Shown here in pieces: positions 23,973 through 35,259 of a stretch of 64,000 bases of DNA. Both the position numbers and the translations under genes were made by a program. Each line of letters begins with the position of its first letter. Positions within the stretch are counted from its first letter, which is position 1. Origin of the DNA: Bacillus sp. OV322 (GTDB taxonomy: Bacteria > Bacillota > Bacilli > Bacillales > DSM-1321); contig NZ_FOMA01000004.1 in NCBI RefSeq assembly GCF_900112495.1, positions 124,001 to 188,000 of the forward strand. The letters run 5' to 3'. The notes below the pieces were generated by a model. The model was not told where the DNA came from. It made no database searches and saw only the letters and a list, made by a program, of their open reading frames with translations.

Positions 23973-25715
23973 ATGAAAAAAAACAGAGTGTTCGCTATAC
24001 TTACAGCCCTCCTGCTTTTAACTTTGCTTGTGCCATCGCTGAATGTTAAAGGAGAAAGCAGCAAAAACATCACAGTTCCATCTGGGACCGTAAATGTGCG
24101 TCAGGGACCTGGTTTAACGTATCCGGTGATCACAAAAATATCCTCTGGTGAAAACTATGAGGTGGCCAGTGAAGATGGAGACTGGTATAAGATACATACA
24201 AGCTCGGGTGAAGGCTGGGTCGCAAACTGGCTGGTATCTGCCTCATCCCGTGAAGAACAAACGGAAACCGCCCTAAACTCACGAAAGGGCACCATTACAG
24301 GGAGCTCAGTCCGGGTCAGAACAGGGCCAGGTACTGATTTTCAGATCGTTGGCAAACTAAAAAAGGGAACTTCGGTCAGCATTATCGAAACTAGCGGAAA
24401 TTGGGTGTCCATCGCCTCAAAGGATGATAATGGCTGGATTTCGGCAGATTTCATCACTGCTGGTGTGAAGGAAAAAGAGAAGAAGAAGAAAGAAAAGCAA
24501 CAGTCTTCTTCAGGAAAAACAGGAACCATAACAGGAAATCATATCAATCTGCGCTCAGCACCTTCGCTTAACGGAGGGGTGCTCGGAAAGCTTGGCAAAA
24601 ATGAAATTGTATCTGTAATCAGCGAAGAAGAGGGCTGGGTGCAAGTTCAGGCTGAAAATACTGCAGGCTGGGTTTCACATCAATACATACAAATAAACGG
24701 TGACAAAAAGAAACAAAAACATGATGCTGTGGCCAAAATCACGGCAGATGATCTGATTGTCCACGAAACTCCCTCCCTATTAGGCAAGGTGATCGGAGTC
24801 GTCCATTCGGGAAAAACCTTTCCGATTCTGGATGAGTTAGGCAATATGACGAAAATCAAAATATCCGATTCAAAATCAGGCTGGGTGATGAACTGGTTTA
24901 CAGTCAGGGAGAATGTGAAAGCACAGACACCGAAAAAAGATGACTTTAAAAACAGTACAGCAGAAATTATCCACGACGGCACAAGCATCCGCAAAAGTCC
25001 TGATACGAATGCTGCCATTGTAAAACGCGCCCATACAGGTGAGACCTATAAAATACTTGATGTAAAGAAGAACTGGTGCAAAATTCAGCTTCCATCAGGA
25101 AAAACCGCCTATGTAGCAGGCTGGGTCATCTCGATAAAGGGAAGCATGCAGCAAATTGAAAAAGAAGGCATTGAAAAGTATCTCACAGGCAAAACCATTG
25201 TGCTTGATCCGGGACATGGCGGCAGGGATAACGGCACAACCGGAATGAGGGGCACTCTTGAGAAAAACCTTACACTCCGGACAGCCCTCCTGCTCAGCGC
25301 CAAGCTTAGGGCAGCTGGTGCCAATGTCATTTTAACGAGAAGCAATGATACATATATCCCTCTGACTTCACGTGTTGCAACAGCACATATCCATAATGCC
25401 GATGCTTTTGTCTCCATGCATTATGACAGCACACATGATGAGCTTGTCAGCGGGCTCACTACTTATTATTATCATGACTACCAGCAGCAGCTTGCGATGG
25501 CCTTAAACAGCTCCCTGCAATCCTCGCTGCAAGTCAAAAACCGCGGCTGGCGTGTTGGAGATTACCATGTAATCCGCGAAAACAAACGTGCCGCCGCTTT
25601 GATCGAACTTGGCTATCTGAGCAATCCGGCCGAGGAAGTCATGATCACATCAGACTCCTACCAGGAAACACTTGCACAGAGCATCTATACGGGGCTTGCC
25701 CGGTACTTCAAATAA
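23973..25715 (+). CDS. N-acetylmuramoyl-L-alanine amidase with five SH3b domains (YrvJ-like)
   Basis: 580 residues. A signal peptide (about 1-27) is followed by five bacterial SH3 domains at about 33-92, 102-160, 180-237, 250-310 and 325-385, each with the W-V core (GWVANW, GWISAD, GWVSHQ, GWVMNW, AGWVIS). The C-terminal amidase_3 catalytic domain (about 402-580) has zinc ligands in DPGHGG, the E of TLEKNLTL, SMHYD, and the catalytic Glu in LIELGYLSNP. It cleaves peptidoglycan stem peptides outside the cell. The only usable start is ATG 23973 (TAA lies two codons upstream), giving an unusually long 14-bp spacing from GGAGG. Confidence 0.93.
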   Translation: MKKNRVFAILTALLLLTLLVPSLNVKGESSKNITVPSGTVNVRQGPGLTYPVITKISSGENYEVASEDGDWYKIHTSSGEGWVANWLVSASSREEQTETALNSRKGTITGSSVRVRTGPGTDFQIVGKLKKGTSVSIIETSGNWVSIASKDDNGWISADFITAGVKEKEKKKKEKQQSSSGKTGTITGNHINLRSAPSLNGGVLGKLGKNEIVSVISEEEGWVQVQAENTAGWVSHQYIQINGDKKKQKHDAVAKITADDLIVHETPSLLGKVIGVVHSGKTFPILDELGNMTKIKISDSKSGWVMNWFTVRENVKAQTPKKDDFKNSTAEIIHDGTSIRKSPDTNAAIVKRAHTGETYKILDVKKNWCKIQLPSGKTAYVAGWVISIKGSMQQIEKEGIEKYLTGKTIVLDPGHGGRDNGTTGMRGTLEKNLTLRTALLLSAKLRAAGANVILTRSNDTYIPLTSRVATAHIHNADAFVSMHYDSTHDELVSGLTTYYYHDYQQQLAMALNSSLQSSLQVKNRGWRVGDYHVIRENKRAAALIELGYLSNPAEEVMITSDSYQETLAQSIYTGLARYFK

Positions 25716-25753
25716 GTAAAGCCTGCAGCACTTACGCTGCAGGCTTTACTTAT
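25712..25753. terminator. Bidirectional terminator between amidase and dtd
   Basis: A perfect 18-bp stem, ATAAGTAAAGCCTGCAGC and its complement, with a 6-base loop. The stop codons of both convergent genes lie inside the stem arms. Confidence 0.85.
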
Positions 25754-26199
25754 TTCTTCTCTTTACTGTCAATAATCAGGGTTACCGGTCCATCGTTCGT
25801 AAGCTGAACATCCATCATAGCGCCGAATTGGCCTGTTTCAGTAACAATTCCTTTTTTGCGGAATTCTTCGTTGAACAGTTCATAGATGTTGTTTGCTTCT
25901 TCAGGCCTGGCCGCTTCCATGAAGTTTGGGCGCCTGCCTTTTCTGCAGTCCCCGTACAGGGTGAATTGGGAAATCGAAAGAACAGCCCCGCCAACATCGA
26001 TGAGAGAGAAATTCATTTTTTCATTTTCATCTTCAAAGATGCGCAGGTTGGCAATCTTGTCCGCCAGGTACGCGGCATCCTCGGCTGTATCGCCGTGTGT
26101 GACCCCGACAAGCAGGACAAGGCCAGATTCGATTTCTCCTATTGTTTCATCATTCACAATCACTCTCGCTGCTTTTGAACGCTGTACGACGACACGCAT
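25750..26199 (-). CDS. dtd: D-aminoacyl-tRNA deacylase
   Basis: 149 residues, the standard DTD length. The catalytic [15 protein letters not shown] motif (about 78-92) and the chirality-proofreading cis-Pro motif in [10 protein letters not shown] near the C-terminus are intact. It removes D-amino acids (and glycine from tRNA-Ala) from mischarged tRNAs. It lies 13 bp after relA, as in B. subtilis. Confidence 0.96.
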   Translation of the reverse strand: MRVVVQRSKAARVIVNDETIGEIESGLVLLVGVTHGDTAEDAAYLADKIANLRIFEDENEKMNFSLIDVGGAVLSISQFTLYGDCRKGRRPNFMEAARPEEANNIYELFNEEFRKKGIVTETGQFGAMMDVQLTNDGPVTLIIDSKEKK

Positions 26200-26212
26200 G
26201 CTATCAGACTCC

Positions 26213-28408
26213 TTAGTTCATGATCCTTCTTACGGAATAAATATCAGAAATTTGCTTGATCCGATCGACGACCTTTTGAAGATGGCTGATGTTATGGATC
26301 ATGATCGACATGTTGATGGTCGCGACTTTATTGCGGTCAGATTTACCTGACACCGCAGAAATATTTGTTTTCGTTTCATTGACCGCCTGCAGCACCTCGT
26401 TCAGCAGTCCTCTTCTGTCATAGCCTGAGATTTCGATATCTACGTTATATTCCTTGCGGTCATTTAATGAGCTTTCCCATTCAACAGGAATTAAGCGGTT
26501 TTCCGCCTCGTCTGTTTCAAGGTTAGAGCAGTCGGTGCGGTGAACGGATACGCCTCTCCCTTTGGTGATGAAGCCGACAATATCATCGCCAGGCACCGGA
26601 TTGCAGCATTTGGATAACCGGATCAGCAGGTTATCGATGCCTTGCACACGCACTCCAGACTCCCTTTTCTTGTTCTTATGGAAGGATTTAAGTTCAGAAA
26701 CAGCTTCGGAAATGGTCGGTTCCTGTTCCTGCTCTTTTTTCTTCCGCAGCTTTTCAGTCAGGCGGTTTGCAATTTGAAGAGCCGTAATGCCGTTATACCC
26801 GACAGCCGCGTACATATCTTCTTCATTTGAAAAATTGAATTTCTCAGAAACGCGTTTGATATTTTCGGCGGTCATGACTTCCTTCAAATCAAATTCCATA
26901 TTTTTAATTTCTTTTTCAACAAGCTCTTTGCCTTTTTCGATGTTCTCATCACGGCGCTGCTTTTTGAAGAACTGGCGGATCTTATTTTTAGCCTGTGAAG
27001 TCTGGGTGAGCTTGAGCCAATCCGGACTTGGGCCGTATGAATGCTTGCTTGTCAGAATTTCAATGATATCGCCGGTTGCAAGCTTATGGTCAAGCGGGAC
27101 CATTTTGCCGTTCACCTTGGCACCGATCGTTTTATTTCCGATCTCCGAGTGAATGCGATACGCAAAATCAATCGGATTGGAACCTGACGGCAGTTCTATG
27201 ACATCGCCTTTTGGCGTAAAAATGAACACCATATCCGAAAACAGATCAATTTTAAGAGACTCCATGAATTCTTCTGCATTTGTGGCATCATCCTGGAACT
27301 CTAGAATCTCCCTGAACCATGTCAGCTTATCTTCAAGCGAAGATTGTTCATCGATTTCTTTTCCTTCTTTATAAGCCCAGTGAGCCGCTATCCCGTATTC
27401 AGCGATCCGGTGCATGTCGGTCGTCCGGATCTGAACCTCAAGCGGGTCGCCTTTTGGACCGATTACCGTCGTATGAAGAGATTGGTACATATTCGGTTTC
27501 GGCATGGCTATATAGTCCTTGAACCTGCCTGGCATCGGCTTCCAGCATGTATGGATAATCCCAAGAACCGCATAGCAGTCCTTGATGCTGTTCACCACAA
27601 TACGCACGGCAAGCAAATCATAAATCTCGCTGAATTGTTTATTCTGAAGGGCCATTTTGCGGTAAATACTGTAGATGTGTTTAGGGCGGCCTGAAATATC
27701 AACCTTGATATTGACTTCGTCTACGCGGTCACGAACTTCATCAATAACTTCTTCAAGATATTGCTCGCGTTCAGCGCGTTTTTTCTTCATCAAGTTCACA
27801 ATCCGGTAGTACTGCTGCGGATTTAAGTATCGAAGGGCTGTATCTTCCAGCTCCCATTTGATCGTGCTGATTCCGAGACGATGTGCCAGAGGAGCGAAAA
27901 TTTCGAGTGTTTCGTTTGAAATCCGGCGCTGCTTTTCATGAGGAAGATGCTTGAGCGTTCTCATATTATGCAGTCTGTCGGCAAGTTTAATCAAAATGAC
28001 CCGGATATCCTGGGCCATGGCAACAAACATTTTCCTGTGGTTTTCTGCCTGCTGTTCTTCTTTGGATTTATATTTTATTTTTCCGAGCTTGGTTACGCCA
28101 TCAACGAGCATTGCCACTTCCTCGCTGAAGCTGTCTGCAAGATCCTTGAGCGTAACGTCCGTATCCTCCACTACATCATGAAGAAATCCTCCGGCAATTG
28201 TCGAAGCATCCATTTCAAGGTCAGCCAATATTCCCGCAACCTGGATCGGATGGATGATATACGGTTCGCCAGATTTGCGGAACTGCTCGCGGTGAGCATG
28301 CTCGGCAAATTTGTATGCCCTGTGAATAAAGGCAGCATCATCTTCTGAAAGGTATCGTTTTGCCCGTTCAACAACCTGCTCGGCTGTCATTATTTGATCA
28401 TTAGCCAT
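26213..28408 (-). CDS. relA: Bifunctional (p)ppGpp synthetase/hydrolase
   Basis: 731 residues with the full Rel architecture: HD hydrolase domain (HDVVEDTDV near residue 80), synthetase domain ([13 protein letters not shown] near 310), TGS ([17 protein letters not shown] near 395), helical and zinc-finger region (CCNPVPGDD near 590) and a C-terminal ACT domain. Both catalytic centres look intact, so it should make and degrade the stringent-response alarmone. Ribosome binding site AAGGTGA. A 1-kb gene-poor gap lies upstream. Confidence 0.96.
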   Translation of the reverse strand: MANDQIMTAEQVVERAKRYLSEDDAAFIHRAYKFAEHAHREQFRKSGEPYIIHPIQVAGILADLEMDASTIAGGFLHDVVEDTDVTLKDLADSFSEEVAMLVDGVTKLGKIKYKSKEEQQAENHRKMFVAMAQDIRVILIKLADRLHNMRTLKHLPHEKQRRISNETLEIFAPLAHRLGISTIKWELEDTALRYLNPQQYYRIVNLMKKKRAEREQYLEEVIDEVRDRVDEVNIKVDISGRPKHIYSIYRKMALQNKQFSEIYDLLAVRIVVNSIKDCYAVLGIIHTCWKPMPGRFKDYIAMPKPNMYQSLHTTVIGPKGDPLEVQIRTTDMHRIAEYGIAAHWAYKEGKEIDEQSSLEDKLTWFREILEFQDDATNAEEFMESLKIDLFSDMVFIFTPKGDVIELPSGSNPIDFAYRIHSEIGNKTIGAKVNGKMVPLDHKLATGDIIEILTSKHSYGPSPDWLKLTQTSQAKNKIRQFFKKQRRDENIEKGKELVEKEIKNMEFDLKEVMTAENIKRVSEKFNFSNEEDMYAAVGYNGITALQIANRLTEKLRKKKEQEQEPTISEAVSELKSFHKNKKRESGVRVQGIDNLLIRLSKCCNPVPGDDIVGFITKGRGVSVHRTDCSNLETDEAENRLIPVEWESSLNDRKEYNVDIEISGYDRRGLLNEVLQAVNETKTNISAVSGKSDRNKVATINMSIMIHNISHLQKVVDRIKQISDIYSVRRIMN

Positions 28409-28762
28409 GAAATCACCTTTACCCCTTAACCGGCACCGAAAGTTCTCTATTTATATAAACTGCCGGCTTCAGTCTGTTTAGTTCAACTGCCTATCGTTTG
28501 TCGGACTTTTTTGCATAACCTGACAATTTTTGCACTGGCTATCTGCATGAACGAATCCGGCTATGGGATAGAAGTTTCGCATTTTATCCAAAACCTGAGA
28601 GTGAAAAAACATTATTATTACTATTATCGAGAAAATAACAAGAGATGTAAAGCGTTTAGGTACGGTTTTCTGTATTATATGCCGATTTTTTACTGGCAAA
28701 TCAAGTTTTTTTTATACCTGAGTGCTGCAAACCCTGCTTTTAGCCCAGGAAATGGAGGTGAA

Positions 28763-28813
28763 ATGATGAGTTCGCAGTACATTCAGGGGGGGAATTCTTT
28801 TAGACAGTATTAA
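28763..28813 (+). other. Very short open frame with strong ribosome binding site
   Basis: ATGATG with GGAGGTG (28754-28760) opens only 16 codons (M-M-S-S-Q-Y-I-Q-G-G...), with a run of seven G in the middle. It lies divergent from relA in a gene-free gap. It may be a leader peptide, a decayed gene start or chance. Just after it is the small inverted repeat TTAAAGG/CCTTTAA. Confidence 0.25.
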
Positions 28814-28899
28814 AAAGTAGAACGAAATGACTGTAACCTCTGTTAAAGGGTCACTTACCTTTAAGAATATCGCTGTCTGTCAGCAAGCTCTTATGACAC

Positions 28900-29285
28900 T
28901 GGGTTTTTCTCGCATGGATTTGGAATTCTGTAAAAAACTAAATTACTTTTTATAATAAAACAAACATTTGATACGCTTTTTTTGGAAAAACACTCATGAT
29001 CTGAGGAGCACCCCCTCGATATATGGCTATTAATACAATGTTTTCAACTGATCATTTTCCATTAAAATGGAAAATAAGTTCAAATAGCCCCTGATTAGAG
29101 CCAATTACCTCTCCATTCAAGCGAAATACCCTTCCATTAGAGCCAAATCCACCTTGATTCGAGCGAAATATCTCTAAGAACAAAACAGACTTTCTCTAGC
29201 ATCCTATTCCACTGGTTTTTTTTGAAAAAGACTCGTCTGGATCTGGAATTCCGTAAGAAACTAGATTCCTTTTTATAACAAAATA
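28900..29285 (+). repeat. Composite repeat copy A5 with 21-bp array
   Basis: Order: a CTCGCATGGATTTGG...TGTAAAAAACTA module, the AACATTTGATACGC module with TTTTTTTGGAAAAACACTCAT, a TTTTCCATTAAAATGGAAAATAAG head and four 21-bp units (29097-29175). A second copy of the first module follows (29230-29285). It occupies most of the relA-apt gap (28409-29416), in which I see no supported gene. Confidence 0.8.
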
Positions 29286-29378
29286 CACTTCCAGAGGATG
29301 GCTGGCTTTACCGGGCTGCTTTATCTGCTGGAAATCAAAATCCCCCCGCTGTTAGCAGCAGAACTCTAGAAAAATAGG

Positions 29379-29408
29379 AAAAGCACTCCCCTAATGGAAG
29401 TGCTTTTT
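29379..29408 (-). terminator. Terminator of recJ-apt
   Basis: The minus-strand stem AAAAGCACT/AGTGCTTTT around CCATTAGGGG lies directly after the apt stop. Confidence 0.75.
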
Positions 29409-29416
29409 CGTACTGC

Positions 29417-29929
29417 TTAGTAGGTCATCAATGTGAAAACGTCGTAACCGTTAAGTTTTTCTTTTCCATCCAGGTACGAAAGCTCGATAAGGAATGCGAT
29501 TCCTGCAACTACGCCGCCAAGTTCTTCAACTAGCTTGATTGTTGCTTCGATTGTTCCGCCTGTAGCCAGCAAATCATCTGTAATCAATACGCGCTGTCCT
29601 GGCTTGATGGCATCTTTATGGATGGTCAATACGTCTTTGCCGTATTCTAAGCCATAATCCACCTTCATTGTTTCACGGGGAAGCTTGCCTTCTTTTCTTA
29701 CAGGTGCAAAACCTATTCCAAGAGAGTAAGCGACCGGACATCCGATAATGAATCCTCGGGCTTCTGGTCCAACGATGACGTCAATGCTTTTATCCCGGGC
29801 ATATTCAACAATCTGGTCTGTTGCATATCTATATGCATCTCCATCATTCATTAATGGAGTGATGTCTTTAAACTTGATTCCCGGTTTCGGCCAGTCAGGC
29901 ACGATTGTTACAAATTGCTTTAAATCCAT
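29417..29929 (-). CDS. apt: Adenine phosphoribosyltransferase
   Basis: 170 residues, the standard length. The PRPP-binding loop [13 protein letters not shown] and the N-terminal hood ([12 protein letters not shown]) are present. It salvages adenine to AMP. GAGGAGG lies about 11 bases upstream and inside the end of recJ, which it overlaps by 10 bp, so the two are cotranscribed. Confidence 0.96.
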   Translation of the reverse strand: MDLKQFVTIVPDWPKPGIKFKDITPLMNDGDAYRYATDQIVEYARDKSIDVIVGPEARGFIIGCPVAYSLGIGFAPVRKEGKLPRETMKVDYGLEYGKDVLTIHKDAIKPGQRVLITDDLLATGGTIEATIKLVEELGGVVAGIAFLIELSYLDGKEKLNGYDVFTLMTY

Positions 29930-32289
29930 TGCTTTGTTTCCTCCTCAAGGTCTGATGCCTCATGAGCTAATTGACTGAACCAATCGAATAATTGCTGATA
30001 AGAAGAATAAACAAGCTCTTTTTCAAGCTCAAATTGCTCTTTCTTTCCTTTAAAAGATTCTGATTCACTCAAATCGCGTTTGCTCGCTTTTTGCGCAAGC
30101 ATAATTAACCCATTCTCTATTGTAACAAAATCCAGCTCAAAAAACACCTTTGAGATAAAATCAATTGTATCCCGCGACCATCCGCGGTATTTGGCGATGT
30201 CATCTCCATACCTTTTAATATCAAGCGGGCCTCTTTTTGATATATATGCATAAAACCATTTAAAATGATCGCGGGTCGGCATGGTGCTTAAGAAATTTTC
30301 CTGCTGGTGGTAAAAGTGTGCATAAATCCGTTCTGGCGTTTTGCCGGATATCAGCTTTTCAATCAGGCTGCGCCGCGGCGGCATGTCCATTAACACCAGG
30401 TAACTTCCATCAAGCATCAGCTGTTCTGCTTCATGATCTTCTTTAATATGCACTAAATCATCGATTTTCTGTAAAAATGGATAATGTGTTAACGTATCCT
30501 CAGAAAAAACGACTGTCTTTCTTGTTTCGGCTGGAATTGCGCCAAGCCATTTTTCTGCTCCATTCAAGCCCCTGTAATCAAAAAGCTGCCATTGTTCCAC
30601 AGCAAGATCTGCCAGAAAAATCTGCGGCTTGCGGACATTGTTCCATTCATTCACAGAAAGCTCCCCGATGACAGATATCTTAGCAAGCGGGGATAAATGG
30701 TCGAATTTGTGTCCAAGATTAAAGCCGACTCCATCGAGTGCCGTTTCATTTTTCTTAAGCTGCAGCTTCAGATGGTTTTGATTTGCCCCGATTTTGCGGA
30801 TGCCTGCTATCTCTGATTTCTCAATAAGGATTTTCGGTTTGGGGTTGCCCATTCCAAATGGAGCAAGCAGGTTCATTTCTTCAATTGTCTGGATGCTGAT
30901 GTCTTCTAAAGAAGCGATGCCATCTAGCATGGTGACTGGCATAAAATCCTCTTCTGTCAGCTGTTCTTTGGCAAGCGCATTTAAGCGGCTTCTAAGCTCT
31001 GCTACATCCTCGATTTTCAGCGTCATGCCCGCTGCCATCGGATGGCCGCCAAAATGGGGAAGCAGATCGCGGCATTCTGAGAGATTTTTAAACAAATCAA
31101 ATCCCATAATGCTGCGCGCTGATCCCTTGGCAAGACCCTTTTCCCTGTCAAAGCTCAGCACAATGGCAGGACGGTAAAAGCGTTCTACTAGCTTTGAAGC
31201 TACAATTCCCACAATTCCGGAATTCCATCCTTCCTGGCCGACAATCAGGACACCATTATCCCCCGGCGGATACAGCTCTTCCACCTGCCGGATTGCTTCT
31301 TCCGACGTCGTCTGCACAATCGCTTGCCTTTCTTTATTCATTGCATCTATTTCATCGGCTATGCTGTCAGCTGTCTCAGCATCTTCTGCCATAAGCAAAT
31401 CCACAGCAGGGTCCGCATCTCCAAGCCGGCCCGCCGCATTGATGCGCGGCGCCATACCAAAACCAATGGATTCTTCATTCAACTCCTGCTGCTTTGTACC
31501 GGACTTCTTGATCAAAGAAACCAGGCCAGGCCGTTTTGTTTGCCGAAGCTTGGCTATTCCGCGCGCTGCAATCAGCCTGTTTTCCCCGAATAAAGGCACC
31601 AGGTCGGCAATCGTGCCGATGGCTGCTATCTCCAGTAAATCTTCAGGAAGCTCTCCAAGAAGCGCATGTGCAAGCTTAAACGCCACACCTACACCTGCAA
31701 GATCCTTGAACGGATAAGGATTTCCCTCAATCTTCGGATGAATAATCGCCAGTGCCTCAGGAAGCTCAGGCCCCGGCTCATGGTGATCGGTGATGATATA
31801 ATCCATGCCAAGCTCTTTTGCAATCCTTGCTTCCGCTACCGCAGAAATCCCTGTATCTACCGTGATCATTAATTTTACGCCTTCATCCGCAGCTAGGCGG
31901 AAGGCCATTTCGTTCGGGCCATAGCCTTCTGTGAAACGGTTCGGGATATAAAAATCAGCATTGGCACCCAGACGGTTAAGGGCAGTCATCATGACAGTCG
32001 TTGAGCTGACGCCATCCGCGTCGTAATCTCCAAAAATCCTGATCTTCTCATTATTTGAAATGGCTTTTTTTATTCTGTCTGCTGCAATATTCATATCTTT
32101 CATTAAAAACGGATCATGAAAGGAATCTTTATTTGTAAATAAAAAGGACTGTGCTTCTTCAACTGTCTTAAGTCCGCGATTGGCTAACAGCGTCGCAGCC
32201 AAAGGTGTTAAATGAAGCTGTCCTGCTAATGTTTCAACTATATGGGAATCAGCGCTTTGTACGTTCCAGCGTGTTCTTGGCTTTAACAT
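29920..32289 (-). CDS. recJ: Single-stranded-DNA exonuclease RecJ
   Basis: 789 residues from ATG 32289 (M-L-K-P-R-T-R-W), set by GAGGGGTGA upstream. The DHH phosphoesterase motifs are [22 protein letters not shown] and the DHHA1 motif [10 protein letters not shown]...[10 protein letters not shown]-terminal extension of about 220 residues is typical of Bacillus RecJ. It degrades ssDNA 5' to 3' in repair and recombination. Confidence 0.95.
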   Translation of the reverse strand: MLKPRTRWNVQSADSHIVETLAGQLHLTPLAATLLANRGLKTVEEAQSFLFTNKDSFHDPFLMKDMNIAADRIKKAISNNEKIRIFGDYDADGVSSTTVMMTALNRLGANADFYIPNRFTEGYGPNEMAFRLAADEGVKLMITVDTGISAVAEARIAKELGMDYIITDHHEPGPELPEALAIIHPKIEGNPYPFKDLAGVGVAFKLAHALLGELPEDLLEIAAIGTIADLVPLFGENRLIAARGIAKLRQTKRPGLVSLIKKSGTKQQELNEESIGFGMAPRINAAGRLGDADPAVDLLMAEDAETADSIADEIDAMNKERQAIVQTTSEEAIRQVEELYPPGDNGVLIVGQEGWNSGIVGIVASKLVERFYRPAIVLSFDREKGLAKGSARSIMGFDLFKNLSECRDLLPHFGGHPMAAGMTLKIEDVAELRSRLNALAKEQLTEEDFMPVTMLDGIASLEDISIQTIEEMNLLAPFGMGNPKPKILIEKSEIAGIRKIGANQNHLKLQLKKNETALDGVGFNLGHKFDHLSPLAKISVIGELSVNEWNNVRKPQIFLADLAVEQWQLFDYRGLNGAEKWLGAIPAETRKTVVFSEDTLTHYPFLQKIDDLVHIKEDHEAEQLMLDGSYLVLMDMPPRRSLIEKLISGKTPERIYAHFYHQQENFLSTMPTRDHFKWFYAYISKRGPLDIKRYGDDIAKYRGWSRDTIDFISKVFFELDFVTIENGLIMLAQKASKRDLSESESFKGKKEQFELEKELVYSSYQQLFDWFSQLAHEASDLEEETKQWI

Positions 32290-32345
32290 AAATTCACCCC
32301 TCAGCCTATTAATTATACAAAAGGCGGCGAGGGGTTTCAAATACA

Positions 32346-32636
32346 TTATTCATTTAGGGGTGCTTTGCCTTCTATCATTTCTTCTTTCACAGGATCCGTG
32401 TTTGCCTCTTTTTCAAGCGCCCGGATTCTTCTGCGAAGGGTGAAAATCTTCACCATGCTGATCATGCCGACAATAAACCCGCCCATCAGAACAGAACCTA
32501 ATATCACTAAAATGAGAGGTGAATTTGCCTTGCCGAAAAGATAATTCACGGTTACAGAATCCACATTGATTACAGCAAATGTTGCAATGATAATAGCAAA
32601 AACAAGAGACAGCAAAAACATCCATTGAACCTTCAT
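32346..32636 (-). CDS. LapA-domain membrane protein (YrvD-like)
   Basis: 96 residues. Two membrane helices (about 3-23 and 40-63) are followed by a charged coiled-coil tail (LRRRIRALEKEA). It fits the LapA/lipopolysaccharide-assembly-A-like family widespread in Firmicutes, where the role is unknown. ATG 32636 is chosen because GAGGTG directly abuts an ATG three codons earlier. The position between secDF and recJ matches B. subtilis yrvD. Confidence 0.78.
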   Translation of the reverse strand: MKVQWMFLLSLVFAIIIATFAVINVDSVTVNYLFGKANSPLILVILGSVLMGGFIVGMISMVKIFTLRRRIRALEKEANTDPVKEEMIEGKAPLNE

Positions 32637-32700
32637 CACATTCACCTCTCTAACAGATGATATGTAATATAGCTACCCATTCAGTACTCACCCATAAACA

Positions 32701-32740
32701 AAAAAGAAAGGCCGGCACATCCAATGTGTGCTGGCCTTTC
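32701..32740 (-). terminator. Terminator of secDF
   Basis: The stem GAAAGGCCGGCACA/TGTGTGCTGGCCTTTC (one wobble or mismatch) is followed on the minus strand by TTTTTT. Confidence 0.85.
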
Positions 32741-32746
32741 CACTTA

Positions 32747-34993
32747 TTAAACGGTGCCTTCTGTACTTTGTCTTTTTTCAGGTACTGTTTTCAGCGTGCC
32801 TTTTTTCTTCAATTCCTTAATCTTAAGATCGACCCAGAACTGGGAAGCAATGAAAAGAGAAGAATACACGCCGCATAACAGGCCAATCAATAACGCAAGC
32901 GAGAAGTTGCGGATTGATTCACTGCCGAAGATGAGAAGCGCAATGACTGTGATAACCACCATCAGCACGGTATTGATTGAACGTGTCAGCGTTTGGCGGA
33001 TACTGATGTTCACAATATCCTTCAGCTCTTCTGGAGTTTTGATCCTTTTTTTCATTCTTAAATTCTCACGGATCCGGTCAAATGTAACGATTGTATCATT
33101 GATGGAATATCCGATAATCGTCAGCACGGCAGCAATGAAGGTAATGTCCACTTCAATCCTGAATACACTGAACAGCGTGATGATGAAGAATGCATCATGT
33201 ATCAGGGCTACAACAGCCGGCACAGCCATTCTCCACTCAAATCGGATGGTTACATAAATGATGATTCCAATTGAAGCGATGATAACGGCTTTAATGGCAT
33301 TTTTCGCAAGCTCTTTGCCGATTGTAGGCGATACTGTGCTTACGTTCGGCTCATCTCCGTAGACTTGTTTCATATGATCCTTCAGACTGGAGATTTCTGA
33401 TTTATCCAGAACCCCTTTAATCCGGACGATCCAGGTTTTATTGTTTTTGCCTGCAGAAACAATATCCTCTGTTTTGATATCCATTTTATCGAATTCGCTT
33501 TGAATATTCTCAGTTGTTAAAGCATTCTTGGCAGTGAATTCCACTCGGGAACCGCTGCTGAAATCAATTCCAAGGTTCAGCTTGAACACGAACAGGAAAA
33601 TAATCCCGATGATTGTAACACCAATGGAAATTCCGTAAAACACTTTGCGGAACTTTACGAAGTCAAGCTTATCAAAGTGTGTCGGCATATCCATTGTGTC
33701 AATTTTTTCATTCAGGCTGTGAATGTCCTTTTTGCGGACACCGAACCATCCTGGACGTTTATTCACCACTCCGCTGTTCACCCACATACCAAGGAACCAC
33801 CTTGTTCCATAAACAGCCGTGATGAAGCTCATAAGGATGGAAATGATCAATGTTGTCGCAAATCCTTTTACAGAGCTTGTACCGTAGAAAAATAATACAG
33901 CTGCTGCAAGGATGGTTGTTAAGTTTGCATCAATAATAGTCGCAAGCGAGTGCTTGTTTCCTTCAGCAAAGGCGGATTTGATTGTCCGGCCGATCCTTAG
34001 TTCGTCCTTGATCCGCTCGTAGGTGATGATATTGGTATCAACTGCAATCCCGACTCCAAGTATCAATGCGGCGATGCCCGGAAGCGTCAGCACAGCATTC
34101 ATCCAGTCAAACACCACAAGGGTAAGGAAGATATAAATCGCAAGCGTAACAACCGCAATAAGTCCTGGCAGACGGTAGTACACAAGCATGAACAGGAAGA
34201 TGGCAGCTATGCCGATAATTCCGGCATAAATCGTTTCATGCAGGGCCTGCTGTCCGAACTGTGCTCCAACAGATGTGGAGTACGTTTCCTTAAGGTCTAC
34301 AGGCAATGCACCTGCATTCAATAAGTCAGCAAGATCTTTTGCTTCTTTCAGTGAAAACTGACCGGTAATCAAAACCGTATTCTGGTTGAAAACCTGGCTT
34401 ACCCGAGGATCGGATATCATATTATCCTGGGTTTCTTTTTTCTTGATTGAATCTTTTCCTTCTTTAAAATCCATCCATATTGCCAGGATATTTGTCGGAA
34501 CTGGCATAGATGAAATTTTTTGTGTAACCTGCTTAAATTTATTAGGATCCTTAAGCGTTACTTCTACGACAGGATTGTTATCCTGAAACGATTGCTTCGC
34601 GCTTTTAATATCAGCGCCTGTCATCATTTCTTTATCGTTGTAATCACGGAAAGACAGTTTCGCCGTTGTGGACAGAATCTTACGTGCATTATTCTGATCC
34701 TTCACACCCGCCAATTGAACGCGGATTCTGTCATTTCCTTCAATCTGGATGCTTGGTTCGCTGACTCCAAGAACGTCCACACGCTTTCTGAGTGCTGTAG
34801 CGGCACTCACCAGCTGCTTTTCATTCGGTTTCTTTCCGTCAAGCGTCTTCACCTGATAAAGCACCTCAAAACCGCCCTGCAGGTCAAGCCCCAGCTTGAC
34901 TTTGTCGAGCAATCCCTTTGTTGTTGTGCCCATCCCTGTGAAAATCAAGATCGCAATCAGGAAAAACGCAACGAGTCTGCTTCTTTTTACCAT
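32747..34993 (-). CDS. secDF: Protein-export membrane protein SecDF (fused)
   Basis: 748 residues from ATG 34993 (M-V-K-R-S-R-L-V). SecD half: one helix, the large external P1 domain (LDLQGGFEVLYQV near 35), then five helices with GVGIAVDTNIITYERIKDE. SecF half: GIDFSSGSRVEFT near 490 and TIIGYSINDTIVTFDRIREN near 640. It is a single fused chain with 12 helices, as in B. subtilis. It uses proton motive force to complete Sec-dependent export. The ribosome binding site is weak (AAAGGGGCC about 12 bases away). Confidence 0.96.
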   Translation of the reverse strand: MVKRSRLVAFFLIAILIFTGMGTTTKGLLDKVKLGLDLQGGFEVLYQVKTLDGKKPNEKQLVSAATALRKRVDVLGVSEPSIQIEGNDRIRVQLAGVKDQNNARKILSTTAKLSFRDYNDKEMMTGADIKSAKQSFQDNNPVVEVTLKDPNKFKQVTQKISSMPVPTNILAIWMDFKEGKDSIKKKETQDNMISDPRVSQVFNQNTVLITGQFSLKEAKDLADLLNAGALPVDLKETYSTSVGAQFGQQALHETIYAGIIGIAAIFLFMLVYYRLPGLIAVVTLAIYIFLTLVVFDWMNAVLTLPGIAALILGVGIAVDTNIITYERIKDELRIGRTIKSAFAEGNKHSLATIIDANLTTILAAAVLFFYGTSSVKGFATTLIISILMSFITAVYGTRWFLGMWVNSGVVNKRPGWFGVRKKDIHSLNEKIDTMDMPTHFDKLDFVKFRKVFYGISIGVTIIGIIFLFVFKLNLGIDFSSGSRVEFTAKNALTTENIQSEFDKMDIKTEDIVSAGKNNKTWIVRIKGVLDKSEISSLKDHMKQVYGDEPNVSTVSPTIGKELAKNAIKAVIIASIGIIIYVTIRFEWRMAVPAVVALIHDAFFIITLFSVFRIEVDITFIAAVLTIIGYSINDTIVTFDRIRENLRMKKRIKTPEELKDIVNISIRQTLTRSINTVLMVVITVIALLIFGSESIRNFSLALLIGLLCGVYSSLFIASQFWVDLKIKELKKKGTLKTVPEKRQSTEGTV

Positions 34994-35259
34994 TATGTAG
35001 TAGGCCCCTTTCTTTATACGCCTTATTCTTCCGGTATTTAATGATGGGTAAATCACCACTAAACACCATGATGTTCTGATTAGGACCTGCCTGACCAAAC
35101 GATAAAAGCGTATCATAAAAAAACAAAATATCTATCCTAATAGCCCCGAAAAACAAGGCTTGTACCACAATTTCTCTTTATTTGCCAAAAAACGCCCGCA
35201 ACATACTCATTATGATTCAATTTCAAAAGCCTGTCAATTTAAGATTATCTATAAAGCGG

